A stretch of 64,000 bases of DNA from CAIWHR01 sp963788185. Lineage in GTDB: Bacteria > Pseudomonadota > Gammaproteobacteria > Burkholderiales > Casimicrobiaceae. Location: positions 248,001-312,000 of the forward strand of contig CAWBGE010000012.1 in the NCBI GenBank assembly GCA_963788185.1. The letters are read 5' to 3'. The translations under genes and the position numbers were made by a program. Below the pieces are notes generated by a model. That model was not told where the DNA came from. It worked only from the letters and a program-made list of their open reading frames with translations, and ran no database searches. Shown here piece after piece: positions 54,606 through 62,749 of this stretch (the first letter of the stretch is position 1; each line of letters begins with the position of its first letter).

Positions 54606-56141
54606 ATGACCCGCAGCGATGCAATGCCGCTGGTGCAGATCCTGATCTTCGGCGGGCGCGGCGATCTCGCCCGCCGCAAGCTCGTGCCGGCGATCGCGAG
54701 CCTCGCACGAGGGCCGCAGGACAGCGTCAATCTTCAGGTCATCGGCGTGGGCAGGAGCGAGATGAGCGACGCCGCTTTCCGCGCCGAACTGCGCGACTCG
54801 GGGCAGCAGGGAATCGACGCGGCGATCGATGCGATCGCGCCGCAGGTCCACTATCGAAGCGCCGATGTCCAGGACCTCCGTTCACTCGGGAAGCTGCGCA
54901 CCGAGGTCGACGCGCTCGCCGGCGGCGGCGCGTTCGGACGCCTGTGTTACCTCGCGCTCGAGCCGCGCCTTTTCGCTCCCGCGGTGACGCTGCTGAGCGA
55001 GTCCGGCATCGTCCGCCGTCACGATCACGACGAAGTCGGGTTCCGGCGCGTGGTCATCGAGAAGCCCTTCGGCCACGACCTCGCGAGCGCGCATGCGTTG
55101 AACGAGGCGGTGCAGCGGGTGCTGAACGAGCACCAGGTGCTGCGGATCGACCACTATCTCGGCAAGGAGACCGTGCAGAACCTCCTTGGTTTCCGCTTTC
55201 ACAACACGATTTTCGAGCCCGTCTGGAATCGGCACCACGTCGAACTGGTGCAGATCACCGTGGCCGAAACGCTGGGTGTCGAGGAAGGGCGCGCGGCCTA
55301 TTACGACGGCATCGGCGCGCTGCGCGACGTGTTGCAGAACCACATGCTGCAGGTCCTCGCGCTGGTCGCGATGGAGCCGCCGACCTCGCTCGATGCCGAG
55401 GCGCTGCGGAATCAGAAGGTGGAGGTCCTGCGCGCGCTTCGCCTGCCCGACCCGGAGGAGGCCGCGCGCAGTTGCGTGCGTGCACGTTACGGGCCGGGAA
55501 CGGTGTCCGGGTCGGCGCTGCGCGGCTACCTCGACGAAGCGGGCGTGGCGGCGGACTCGACGACCGAGACCTACGTGGCCTTGCGCGCGGAGATCAACAA
55601 CTGGCGGTGGCGCGGCGTGCCTTTCCTGCTGCGCCACGGAAAGCGCCTGCCGAAGCGATTCACCGAGGTGCAGGTGCAGTTCCGGATGCCTCCGCTGCAG
55701 CTCTTCAACCGGCCGCCGGGCTTGAGCGATACGGAGTTCGATCGTGCGATTCGCGCGGGTTCGCACTGCCTCATCCGTCCCAATGTGCTCACTATCGGCA
55801 TCCAGCCGCGCGAGACCATCGGGCTGTCCTTTGGCGTCAAGCAGCCCGGGCACGAGATGATCATGGCGCCTGCCGAACTCAGCTTCGACTACCGGGAGCG
55901 CTTCGACGTCGTGCCGCCCGACGCGTACGAGCGCCTGCTGCAGGACGCCATCCAGGGCGACGCCACGCTGTTCCTGCGCTCCGACGAGATCGAAGCGAGC
56001 TGGCGTTACTGCGACGCGGTTCGTGAAGCGTGGAGCGAGCCCGGCGCCGTTCCCCTGCAAGAGTACGCGGCGGGCACCTGGGGTCCGGCGGCGGCCGGTG
56101 GGCTCTTCCGCGGCTGCGAGGGCGAATTCACGCGCGGGTGA
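54606..56141 (+). CDS. zwf: Glucose-6-phosphate dehydrogenase
   Basis: First enzyme of the oxidative pentose phosphate and Entner-Doudoroff routes, 511 residues. The nucleotide loop reads FGGRGDLARRKLVPAI (about 14-29), where the family usually has GASGDL. The signature RIDHYLGKETVQNLLGFRF (about 179-197), with the substrate-binding His and Lys, is intact, as is EKPFGHDLASA and the catalytic His in LRDVLQNHMLQVLAL. The C-terminus ends with YCDAVREAWS and YAAGTWGP, as in the family. No pgl or edd neighbours. Confidence 0.9.
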   Translation: MTRSDAMPLVQILIFGGRGDLARRKLVPAIASLARGPQDSVNLQVIGVGRSEMSDAAFRAELRDSGQQGIDAAIDAIAPQVHYRSADVQDLRSLGKLRTEVDALAGGGAFGRLCYLALEPRLFAPAVTLLSESGIVRRHDHDEVGFRRVVIEKPFGHDLASAHALNEAVQRVLNEHQVLRIDHYLGKETVQNLLGFRFHNTIFEPVWNRHHVELVQITVAETLGVEEGRAAYYDGIGALRDVLQNHMLQVLALVAMEPPTSLDAEALRNQKVEVLRALRLPDPEEAARSCVRARYGPGTVSGSALRGYLDEAGVAADSTTETYVALRAEINNWRWRGVPFLLRHGKRLPKRFTEVQVQFRMPPLQLFNRPPGLSDTEFDRAIRAGSHCLIRPNVLTIGIQPRETIGLSFGVKQPGHEMIMAPAELSFDYRERFDVVPPDAYERLLQDAIQGDATLFLRSDEIEASWRYCDAVREAWSEPGAVPLQEYAAGTWGPAAAGGLFRGCEGEFTRG

Positions 56142-56184
56142 GCCGGGCCGCGAGCGCGACAACCACTCGCTGCGCCGCGCCGCG

Positions 56185-56907
56185 TCACCGGCGCCACAGT
56201 CCCAGCAGCGTCGTCAGCGTACCCGCTCCCGCCGCGAGGAGGTCGAGGCCGCGTCCGCCGTCGTGGCGACGTTCGCGCTCGCCGGCGGTCAGCGCGTCGA
56301 GCATCGCCTGCGCCATCGCGGCCCGGTCTTCGGCGCCGCCGCCTGGCGCCGGGGGGGCGTTGCCCGGGGCTGCGGCATCGAGTTCGCGCAGCGTCCTGGC
56401 CACACCCTCGGGATCGATCAGGGCGATCGGCGTCCGGCAGTGGCCGCAGGCGTTCTCCTGCGCGAGATCGATCGGCGCGCCACATTGCGAGCAACTTATC
56501 TGCCGGACGTGCTCGCGCAGCTTCGCCAGTTCGCCGGCAGAAGGCTCGCGAAGGAAGTTCTTCTCGCGCAGGAAAGCGTGGAATCCCGTCAACCGTCCGT
56601 GACCCATGGCGCAGCGCCAGTACGTGAAGCGGGTGCGGCGCTGAAGGTCATGGGTGATGGCAAGCAGCTTTCCGCAGCGAGGACAGGCGTGGGACGAGCG
56701 CAGCGCCTTCCGCTCTTCCCGGGCGCTGTCGGCGATGAGGCGGAAGAGTTCGCGCACCGCATGCCGATCGAGGGCGGGGCTTTCGGCACGGTCGAACCAG
56801 AAGAGCTGGCACGAGGCGCAGACATCGACCTCCACCAGCACCGCGGTCAGTGCAGCGCTGAAGCGGTGGGCATGCATCGGCTGCCAGCAGTTGGGACAGG
56901 TAGTCAT
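56185..56907 (-). CDS. Zinc-ribbon protein of unknown function
   Basis: 240 residues containing three pairs of metal-binding cysteines: CPNC...CASC (about residues 4-33), CPRC...C and CSQC...CGHC (about 138-155). The first resembles a zf-TFIIB ribbon. The C-terminus has a hydrophobic stretch GLDLLAAGAGTLTTLLGLW that may anchor it. Recognisably conserved in betaproteobacteria but no function known. On the minus strand behind the lipoprotein gene. Confidence 0.75.
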   Translation of the reverse strand: MTTCPNCWQPMHAHRFSAALTAVLVEVDVCASCQLFWFDRAESPALDRHAVRELFRLIADSAREERKALRSSHACPRCGKLLAITHDLQRRTRFTYWRCAMGHGRLTGFHAFLREKNFLREPSAGELAKLREHVRQISCSQCGAPIDLAQENACGHCRTPIALIDPEGVARTLRELDAAAPGNAPPAPGGGAEDRAAMAQAMLDALTAGERERRHDGGRGLDLLAAGAGTLTTLLGLWRR

Positions 56908-56957
56908 CGGAGTCTGCGAAGCTTTGTCTGGCCGGAGGTGGGGGCGGCGGGCACGCG

Positions 56958-57740
56958 TCAGAGCGGCAGGAACACCGCAGTCGCGAGGCCTTGCGTGAAC
57001 CGCCGCAGGGTGCGATTCGTTCGCTGGGCCATGACGAGCGCGAGCGTGTCCTGGTAGGCGACGAGTTTGCCGATCTCGCGCTCGAACGAGAGATTGGGCG
57101 CGATCGCAGACATGTCGTTACTCAGAAGCAGCAAGGCGCCGTTCGGACCGCGAGTGTTGGCAAGCTTCCATGCCGCAATCTCGACGTTGCGCGCGGCGTC
57201 GTAAAGGCGCTGGGCGTCGAGGCTGTCGGTCAGATAGAACTGCGTCCTGTCGTCGTAGGCCTGGGTGATCATGCTGCCGAGCCCGACGCCGAAAGCGAAT
57301 ACCCGGTCGCCGGTGAAGTCCGGACGGAAGGCGATCTGCAGCGCGTCGACCCCCCGCTTGCCGGAAAGCTCGGGGAAGCGCCACTTGTAACCCGGATCGA
57401 ACGCCCGAGCCACGGCGGCTTCCGGCGTGGCGGCGCCGCTCTTCCTGAGTTCGCGCGGGTTGCGCCGGTAGAGCTTCTCCATCAGGAGCCTAGCGGACGC
57501 GATGCTTTCGCGCAGGTGGACCTCGGCGACGGCGTCGATGTCGGACTTGAGCAGCTCGCTGCTGCTGAACGCGGCTTCCCGTGGCGGCGGGCGGCGGCCG
57601 GTCGACGGGGCGGTCGGCGGGTAGACCGGCGTCGCCGTGCAGGCGGCCAGCAGGCAGGTCGCGACAATGGCTCCCGCGCAGCATCGCGCTGTGGCGCTGA
57701 CGCTTCGGACTTCGGCAGGGCGGGTGGTCGGCACATGCAT
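56958..57740 (-). CDS. Lipoprotein of unknown function
   Basis: 260 residues. The signal sequence with lipobox LLAACTATP (about residues 31-39) marks a periplasmic or outer-membrane lipoprotein. The mature part has PGYKWRFPELSGKRGVDALQIAFRPDFTGDRVFAFGVGLGSMITQAYDDRTQFYLTDSLDAQRLYDAARNVEIAAWKL, which I do not recognise. An ATG directly before HVPTT is used as start. It is upstream of the zinc-ribbon gene and transcribed away from the redox operon. Confidence 0.75.
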   Translation of the reverse strand: MHVPTTRPAEVRSVSATARCCAGAIVATCLLAACTATPVYPPTAPSTGRRPPPREAAFSSSELLKSDIDAVAEVHLRESIASARLLMEKLYRRNPRELRKSGAATPEAAVARAFDPGYKWRFPELSGKRGVDALQIAFRPDFTGDRVFAFGVGLGSMITQAYDDRTQFYLTDSLDAQRLYDAARNVEIAAWKLANTRGPNGALLLLSNDMSAIAPNLSFEREIGKLVAYQDTLALVMAQRTNRTLRRFTQGLATAVFLPL

Positions 57741-57914
57741 CAGGCTCGTGGCGGGCGCCCGATTCTCGTCGCAACGAGAGCCTGCGACTGGATGCGGTCG
57801 GGCGAGGGCAATCATGGCTTGACAGGCGCAGTGTACGGGCAAAGCACGACGGGAATCGAGGCTGATCACGCGTACCGCGGGGATGCCTGGCGCGCCGGAC
57901 CGTCGCCCCGGCGC

Positions 57915-57939
57915 GGGTGCACATCCGGAAAGTGCACCC
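57915..57939. promoter_or_regulatory. Candidate upstream activator site of the redox operon
   Basis: Perfect 8-bp inverted repeat GGGTGCAC-N9-GTGCACCC, about 175 bases before the sigma-54 promoter. A related half (TTGCACTTCCGG, 58009-58020) shares the TGCAC-n-TCCGG wording. The form and distance fit an enhancer for an NtrC-family activator. No T tract follows, arguing against a terminator. Confidence 0.5.
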
Positions 57940-58111
57940 CCTGCTTGCTGTAACGCTCTGTTTGTCAAAGGGATTCCGCCGCCTGTGTTCCGGAGGCGCA
58001 CAAACGAATTGCACTTCCGGCCGCGCCGGGGCGTGGTGCGACCGCATGTCGCGCCTGCACAAGGTATTGAAATACAAGATGAAATGATCGCGCGGCGCGG
58101 CGTATTCGCAC

Positions 58112-58127
58112 TGGCATGGATCTCGCA
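58112..58127 (+). promoter_or_regulatory. Sigma-54 promoter of the redox operon
   Basis: TGGCATGGATCTCGCA matches TGGCACG-N4-TTGCA, except for a T in the -24 element and a C in the -12 element, with GG and GC ten bases apart. It lies about 38 bases upstream of the first response regulator, allowing a start site near 58138. Confidence 0.6.
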
Positions 58128-58165
58128 TAACAAGGAGCGAAAGCAGATTCCGAAAGGACCCAATG

Positions 58166-58624
58166 ATGAACGCCAATGCAACGATCCTCGTCGTGGACGA
58201 CGAAGAAGTGGTGCGTCGCAGCCATCTGCGAGTACTGACGAGCGTTCGTTGCCAGGTCGAGGCCGTAGAAGACGGAGAGCACGCGCTGAAGGCGATGGAA
58301 GCGCAGCCCTACGATGTCGTGCTTCTGGACCTGCGTATGCCGGGGATGGATGGCATGTCGGTGTTGAAGACGATGAAGCGGCGCTGGCCGGAAAGCGAAG
58401 TGATCGTGATCACCGGCTATCCATCGGTGGACACGGCCAAGGAGGCGATCCGACTCGGCGCCTGCGACTACCTCGCCAAGCCACTCGCCCCCGGTGAAGT
58501 GATCGAGGCGGCGAACAGTGCGATGGAGCAGAAGCACTGGACGTTGCGGCGGGACGGCGACGGCGGCATCGGGTCGAACGGTTTGAGTGGTGGTGCCATG
58601 CGGCACACAGGTATTGTGAGTTGA
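58166..58624 (+). CDS. Single-domain response regulator
   Basis: 152 residues: one receiver domain (NATILVVDDEEVVRRSHLRVL; phosphoacceptor in VVLLDLRMPGMDGM near residue 54; Thr of VITGYPS and the Lys of LAKPLAPGE) followed by a short tail without an output domain. The second of two tandem ATGs has the better AAAGGA spacing. CheY-like, so it likely relays phosphate or binds a target. It is the first gene of a redox operon and its kinase is probably the one encoded at the right edge. Confidence 0.9.
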   Translation: MNANATILVVDDEEVVRRSHLRVLTSVRCQVEAVEDGEHALKAMEAQPYDVVLLDLRMPGMDGMSVLKTMKRRWPESEVIVITGYPSVDTAKEAIRLGACDYLAKPLAPGEVIEAANSAMEQKHWTLRRDGDGGIGSNGLSGGAMRHTGIVS

Positions 58625-58639
58625 CTGAAGGGAAGTGTC

Positions 58640-59407
58640 ATGAAAACGCTGAGAAAAGTTCTGGTCGTCGATGACGACCCCGTGGTCGGCAAGAGTTTCG
58701 ACCGGGTGCTTTCCAACCGGGGGTATGCGGTCGTCACGGCCAGCGATGGCGCCGAGGCGCTGCGCAAGATCGCGGCCGACGAGTACGACGCCGTGTTTAC
58801 CGACATCCGGATGCCCGGCATGGACGGCATCGCCGTTGCCGAGCTGATCAAGAAGCAGCAGCCATGGCTTCCGGTGGTGATCGTGAGCGGCTACGCCACG
58901 ACCGAAAACGAAGCGCGAGCGAAGGCTGCCGGCGTTTCCACCGTGCTGCACAAGCCCCTCTCTCCGGAGATGATCGAAGACAGCGCGCGTGACGCGATGC
59001 TGGAGCGGGATGCCGGTGCGGCACCGCAAGCGGCTGCGGCATTGCCGGCCGAAATGCCGGTCGAAGCGCCGGTCGCGCGCATCGAGCCGTTGCCCGAGGT
59101 GGCACCAGACATCGGCGTCGTAAAGGGCCTCGGACTGACCGTCGGCGCGCTGCTTCTGAGTCTCGTCTACATTCTGGTGCTGCCGATCGCCGGTCTGGTC
59201 GCGCTGTTCGCACTTCCGTTCTGGTACGGCGGCCGGGCGCTGGCCAGGCGCACCGGGGGGATGAAGACCTGGCTCAAGAACGTCGGGCTCTTCTTCGCCG
59301 CGCCATTCGTCGGGCTTGCGTATGTGATCGCCCTGCCGTTCGTGGGATTGGGAATGCTCGCGTGGATGGGTGTCAAGGCCATCCTGAAGCGCGCGCATAC
59401 AGCCTAG
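58640..59407 (+). CDS. Response-regulator receiver fused to a membrane domain
   Basis: 255 residues. A receiver domain (about 1-125; KVLVVDDDPVVGKSFDRVL, acceptor Asp in VFTDIRMPGMDGI, Lys in LHKPLSPEM) is joined through an Ala/Pro-rich linker (about 130-165) to two or more hydrophobic helices (about 165-200, GALLLSLVYILVLPIAGLVALFALP, and about 215-245). Membrane-anchored receiver domains are uncommon. It starts 15 bases after the preceding gene and ends five before the cytochrome. I infer that it brings phosphorylation to the cytochrome complex at the membrane. Confidence 0.82.
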   Translation: MKTLRKVLVVDDDPVVGKSFDRVLSNRGYAVVTASDGAEALRKIAADEYDAVFTDIRMPGMDGIAVAELIKKQQPWLPVVIVSGYATTENEARAKAAGVSTVLHKPLSPEMIEDSARDAMLERDAGAAPQAAAALPAEMPVEAPVARIEPLPEVAPDIGVVKGLGLTVGALLLSLVYILVLPIAGLVALFALPFWYGGRALARRTGGMKTWLKNVGLFFAAPFVGLAYVIALPFVGLGMLAWMGVKAILKRAHTA

Positions 59408-59411
59408 TGAC

Positions 59412-60575
59412 ATGGGCATCCAGCGAGGAATAGGCGGGCGGTTGTGGGCGGTGGCGGGTCGGCATTTCGTGGCGGTTGTCGCAGCTGCGATCCTCGGCGC
59501 GGGGCTGGCGGGTAGCGCCGCCGGCGCCGCGGCCGATGATTTGTCCGACGACGACAAGCTCTGCCTCGGCTGCCACGGCACCGAGGGATTGACGTCCAAG
59601 CTTGCCAATGGCGATACGCTGCCGCTGACAATCGACGGTGCGGCATTTGCCCGCTCCACCCACCGTCCGGTCGGCTGTGTCGGCTGTCACGCGCAGATCA
59701 AGGTCGCCGATCACCCGGGCAACGTGAAGCCCGCCGCCAGCGCACGCCAATTTGCGCTGGCGAAGGTGGATACCTGCCGTGCCTGCCACGGCCGCGTGTT
59801 CAAGACTTACGAAGCCAGCGCGCACGCAATCCGATTGCGCGAAGGCAATACCGCGGCGCCAGTCTGCGGCGATTGCCATCGGCCTCATCTGGGGGCGCCG
59901 GTGTCGATGCAGGAGCAGCAGAAAGAGGCCTGCCTGGCGTGCCACGGCGATACCGCCGAGCAGCACGAGCAATGGCTGCCGAATGCCCCGAGCCATCTCC
60001 GGGCCGTGGCCTGCTCGGCCTGTCATGTACCCGACGTCTTGCGCAAGGTGGACCTGCGGATCTTTGTCGGAACGGCGCCATTGATCGACCGCGACGGCTC
60101 GCTGCAATTCGAAAAGCGCGCCCGCGCGGCCGACGCCAACCAGGACGGCCTCGACGCAAGCGAATTGAGCGCGTTCCTGGCCGATCTCGAGCGCGACGGC
60201 GGCGATATCTCGCTGCGGGGGCACATCGAGCTGCGGTCCGGCACGGACGCGCACGAGATTCCGGGCAAGGCACGGGCGATCAGGGACTGCGTCAAATGCC
60301 ACGACGAGAACGCCGCGCCGTTCCAGAACGTCACGATCTCGATACTGGACGCGGAGGGCCGGCCCATCCGCTACGACGCCCACAAGGCAGTGTTGAGCTC
60401 GCCAATGACCTGGGAAGCGCTGCGCAGTTTCTACGCGATCGGCGGTACGCGGTTGAAGCTGCTCGACATCGTCCTGCTGCTCGGACTCGTCGGCGGCATC
60501 GCAGTGCCGGCCTTGCACCTGTTGGTGCGGCGGCTGTTCCGCCGCCAGGCGAACAATGATGGAACACATCAATGA
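59412..60575 (+). CDS. Seven-heme cytochrome c with C-terminal membrane anchor
   Basis: 387 residues. A signal peptide (about 1-42) precedes seven CXXCH motifs at about residues 51, 89, 122, 152, 174, 201 and 293, so seven hemes c on the periplasmic side. Between hemes six and seven is an EF-hand-like loop (DANQDGLDASEL, about 241-252) that may bind calcium. A single transmembrane helix (LLDIVLLLGLVGGIAVPALHLLV) and a short basic cytoplasmic tail end the protein. The opening of CHGTEG and the overall layout resemble the NrfH/cytochrome c3 sort. It overlaps the cytochrome b gene by four bases, which points to a stable complex passing electrons between the quinone pool and a periplasmic acceptor. 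Confidence 0.9.
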   Translation: MGIQRGIGGRLWAVAGRHFVAVVAAAILGAGLAGSAAGAAADDLSDDDKLCLGCHGTEGLTSKLANGDTLPLTIDGAAFARSTHRPVGCVGCHAQIKVADHPGNVKPAASARQFALAKVDTCRACHGRVFKTYEASAHAIRLREGNTAAPVCGDCHRPHLGAPVSMQEQQKEACLACHGDTAEQHEQWLPNAPSHLRAVACSACHVPDVLRKVDLRIFVGTAPLIDRDGSLQFEKRARAADANQDGLDASELSAFLADLERDGGDISLRGHIELRSGTDAHEIPGKARAIRDCVKCHDENAAPFQNVTISILDAEGRPIRYDAHKAVLSSPMTWEALRSFYAIGGTRLKLLDIVLLLGLVGGIAVPALHLLVRRLFRRQANNDGTHQ

Positions 60576-61204
60576 CACGCGTCTACGTACACCCCGTTCC
60601 CGTCAGGCTCTGGCACTGGATCAACGCGCTGGGATTCGTCGCGCTGATCGTCACCGGACTGCAGATCCGTTACAACGTGCTGCTGGGAATGTCCTTCAAG
60701 ACCGTGGTCGACTGGCACAACGCGATCGGGTTCGTGCTGATCGCCAATTACTTCGTCTGGCTGCTGTTCTACCTGTTTTCGGACAAGATCACCGTCTACC
60801 ACCCGGAGTTCAGCCCGACCACGCATTTCCGCAATATCATGCAGCAGCTCGGGTATTACGGCTATGGCATCTTCAAGGGGCATCCGAACCCGCACCACGT
60901 CAGCGCCTACCGCAAGTTCAACGCGTTGCAGAGCATGACCTATCAGATCGTCATGATGGTGCTCGTTCCCATCCAGTTCTATACCGGGCTGGTGCTGTGG
61001 GATCTGCAGCGGTTCGCCGGCACCGTCGAGCTGCTGGGGGGGGCGCGAGTCGTCGACACCATCCACGTCGTGCTGTGCATCGCCTTCGTGGTCTTCATCC
61101 TGGTGCACGTCTACCTCACCACGCTGGGCCGGACGGCAAGCGAGCACCTGAAGGCGATGATCACCGGCTACGAGGAAGTGCATGACGCGCCGGACGCCGG
61201 TTGA
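60572..61204 (+). CDS. Membrane cytochrome b/b6-type protein
   Basis: 210 residues with four transmembrane helices. The start VHPVPVRLWHWINALGFVALIVTGLQI carries the first heme-ligand His in RLWHW, and VDWHNAIGFVLIANYFVWLLF a second; VVDTIHVVLCIAFVVFILVHVYL near the end has two more histidines spaced for the second heme pair. This is the diheme b-type fold of formate dehydrogenase gamma or Ni-Fe hydrogenase b subunits, a quinone-interacting membrane module. It is the likely quinone end of the seven-heme protein. Confidence 0.9.
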   Translation: MTRVYVHPVPVRLWHWINALGFVALIVTGLQIRYNVLLGMSFKTVVDWHNAIGFVLIANYFVWLLFYLFSDKITVYHPEFSPTTHFRNIMQQLGYYGYGIFKGHPNPHHVSAYRKFNALQSMTYQIVMMVLVPIQFYTGLVLWDLQRFAGTVELLGGARVVDTIHVVLCIAFVVFILVHVYLTTLGRTASEHLKAMITGYEEVHDAPDAG

Positions 61205-61309
61205 CGCCGGCGCGGCACGCAGACCCGGAAAACCGCGACAATTCATCTGCGTCCGATGACCGACGGGCGGCTTCGGCGCCGCGCGCGCCTGCGGCCTGCC
61301 GTCGGTGCT

Positions 61310-62749
61310 TCAGGACTCGGCCGGAGGTCCGGCGTCGCGATTGTCCGCCGCGGCCCCGGTTTCGCGCACGTGGATGTTGTGCTTCTTCATCAGCGCCTGG
61401 AAATTCGAGCGCAGCATTTCTGTCTCGTTGGCGCTTTGCGTCACGTTCCAGGCGTTGCGCTTGAGCGCCTCGAGCACGAAGAGCCGTTCGATGTGCTCCA
61501 CGCTTCTTTCGCGCGCGGCCTGCTTCACCCGCTTCAGCTCCTCGCCGGTCCTCGGCACCTCCAGCGCGAAATCCGGACGAGCCTCGGTGATCGCAACCAG
61601 GTGTGCCCGGCGCAGTACATTGTCGGTCGCGAGTATCGTGGCCCTGTGAATGGCGTTCTCCAGCTCGCGGACGTTTCCGGGCCAGTCGTAGCTCGTCAGC
61701 AGGTCTATCGCTCCCTCGGAAATCTTGTCGACGTTCTTGCCCAGCTCCTCGGCGAAGGACTTCACGAAGTGGAACGCGAGCGCCGGTATGTCCTCGCGCC
61801 GCTCGCGCAGCGCCGGCGAGTGGATCGGGAACACGTTGATGCGGTAGTAGAGGTCGTCGCGGAACGTGCCCGCGGCCAGCATTGCCTGCAGGTCCTTGTT
61901 GGACGCTGCGATCAGGCGGAAATTGGCGCTCTGCGTGCGGGTGTCGCCGACGGCGCGGAACTCGCGCTCCTGGATCACCCGCAGCAGCTTCGCCTGCGTG
62001 GAGAGCGGGATGTTGCTGATCTCGTCGAGAAACAGCGTGCCTCCCTCGGCGATTTCGAACATGCCCTTCTTGTTGGACACCGCGCCGGTGAAGGCGCCCT
62101 TGACGTGGCCGAAGAGCTCGCTTTCCAGCAGATTCTCCGACAGCGAAGTGCAATCCACGGCCACGAACGGCTTGGCCCTGCGCAGGCTGTTGTGATGAAT
62201 CGCACGGGCGATGAGTTCCTTGCCGGTGCCGCTTTCGCCGGTGACGAGCACGGTGGTGTTGGTTGCCGCGCACTGCGCGATCAGCCGGTACACCTGTTGC
62301 ATCCCCGGGCTCGACCCGATCATGTTGTCCAGGCGGTACCTGGAATTCACGGCGAGCTTGAGATTCAGGTTCTCCTGCCGCAGCGACCGGTGCTCGAGCG
62401 CCCGGGTGACGGCGAGCTTGAGTTCCTCCGGGTCGAACGGCTTCGCCAGGTAGTCGAAGGCGCCGAGCTTCATGCACTTCACTGCGGTCTCGATCTGGGC
62501 CAGGCCGGTGAACATGATCACCTCGATGTCGGGATGCGCCTCCTTCACCCGCCGCAACACCTCCAGGCCGTCCATCTTCGGCATCATGATGTCGAGGATG
62601 ACCAGGTCGTAGTCGGACTCGTCGATCCGTTTCAGCGCCTCGATGCCATCGTGGGCGGTCTGCAACGCGTACCCGCCGCTCTCCAGGATCCGAACCGTGC
62701 TTCTGATGACGATTTCCTCGTCGTCGGCAATCAATATCCTGGCGCTCAT
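61310..62749 (-). CDS. Sigma-54-dependent NtrC-family response regulator
   Basis: 479 residues: receiver domain (ILIADDEEIVIRSTVRILES; acceptor Asp in VILDIMMPKMDG; Lys in LAKPFDPEE), then AAA+ domain with Walker A GESGTGKELIARAIH (about 167-181), the sigma-54 contact loop GAFTGA, and Walker B GGTLFLDEI. The C-terminus is a Fis-type helix-turn-helix (LEALKRNAWNVTQSANETEMLRSNFQALMKKH). It overlaps the kinase stop by four bases and is presumably phosphorylated by it. It is the most plausible activator of the sigma-54 promoter at 58112, and its gene converges on that operon. Confidence 0.95.
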   Translation of the reverse strand: MSARILIADDEEIVIRSTVRILESGGYALQTAHDGIEALKRIDESDYDLVILDIMMPKMDGLEVLRRVKEAHPDIEVIMFTGLAQIETAVKCMKLGAFDYLAKPFDPEELKLAVTRALEHRSLRQENLNLKLAVNSRYRLDNMIGSSPGMQQVYRLIAQCAATNTTVLVTGESGTGKELIARAIHHNSLRRAKPFVAVDCTSLSENLLESELFGHVKGAFTGAVSNKKGMFEIAEGGTLFLDEISNIPLSTQAKLLRVIQEREFRAVGDTRTQSANFRLIAASNKDLQAMLAAGTFRDDLYYRINVFPIHSPALRERREDIPALAFHFVKSFAEELGKNVDKISEGAIDLLTSYDWPGNVRELENAIHRATILATDNVLRRAHLVAITEARPDFALEVPRTGEELKRVKQAARERSVEHIERLFVLEALKRNAWNVTQSANETEMLRSNFQALMKKHNIHVRETGAAADNRDAGPPAES

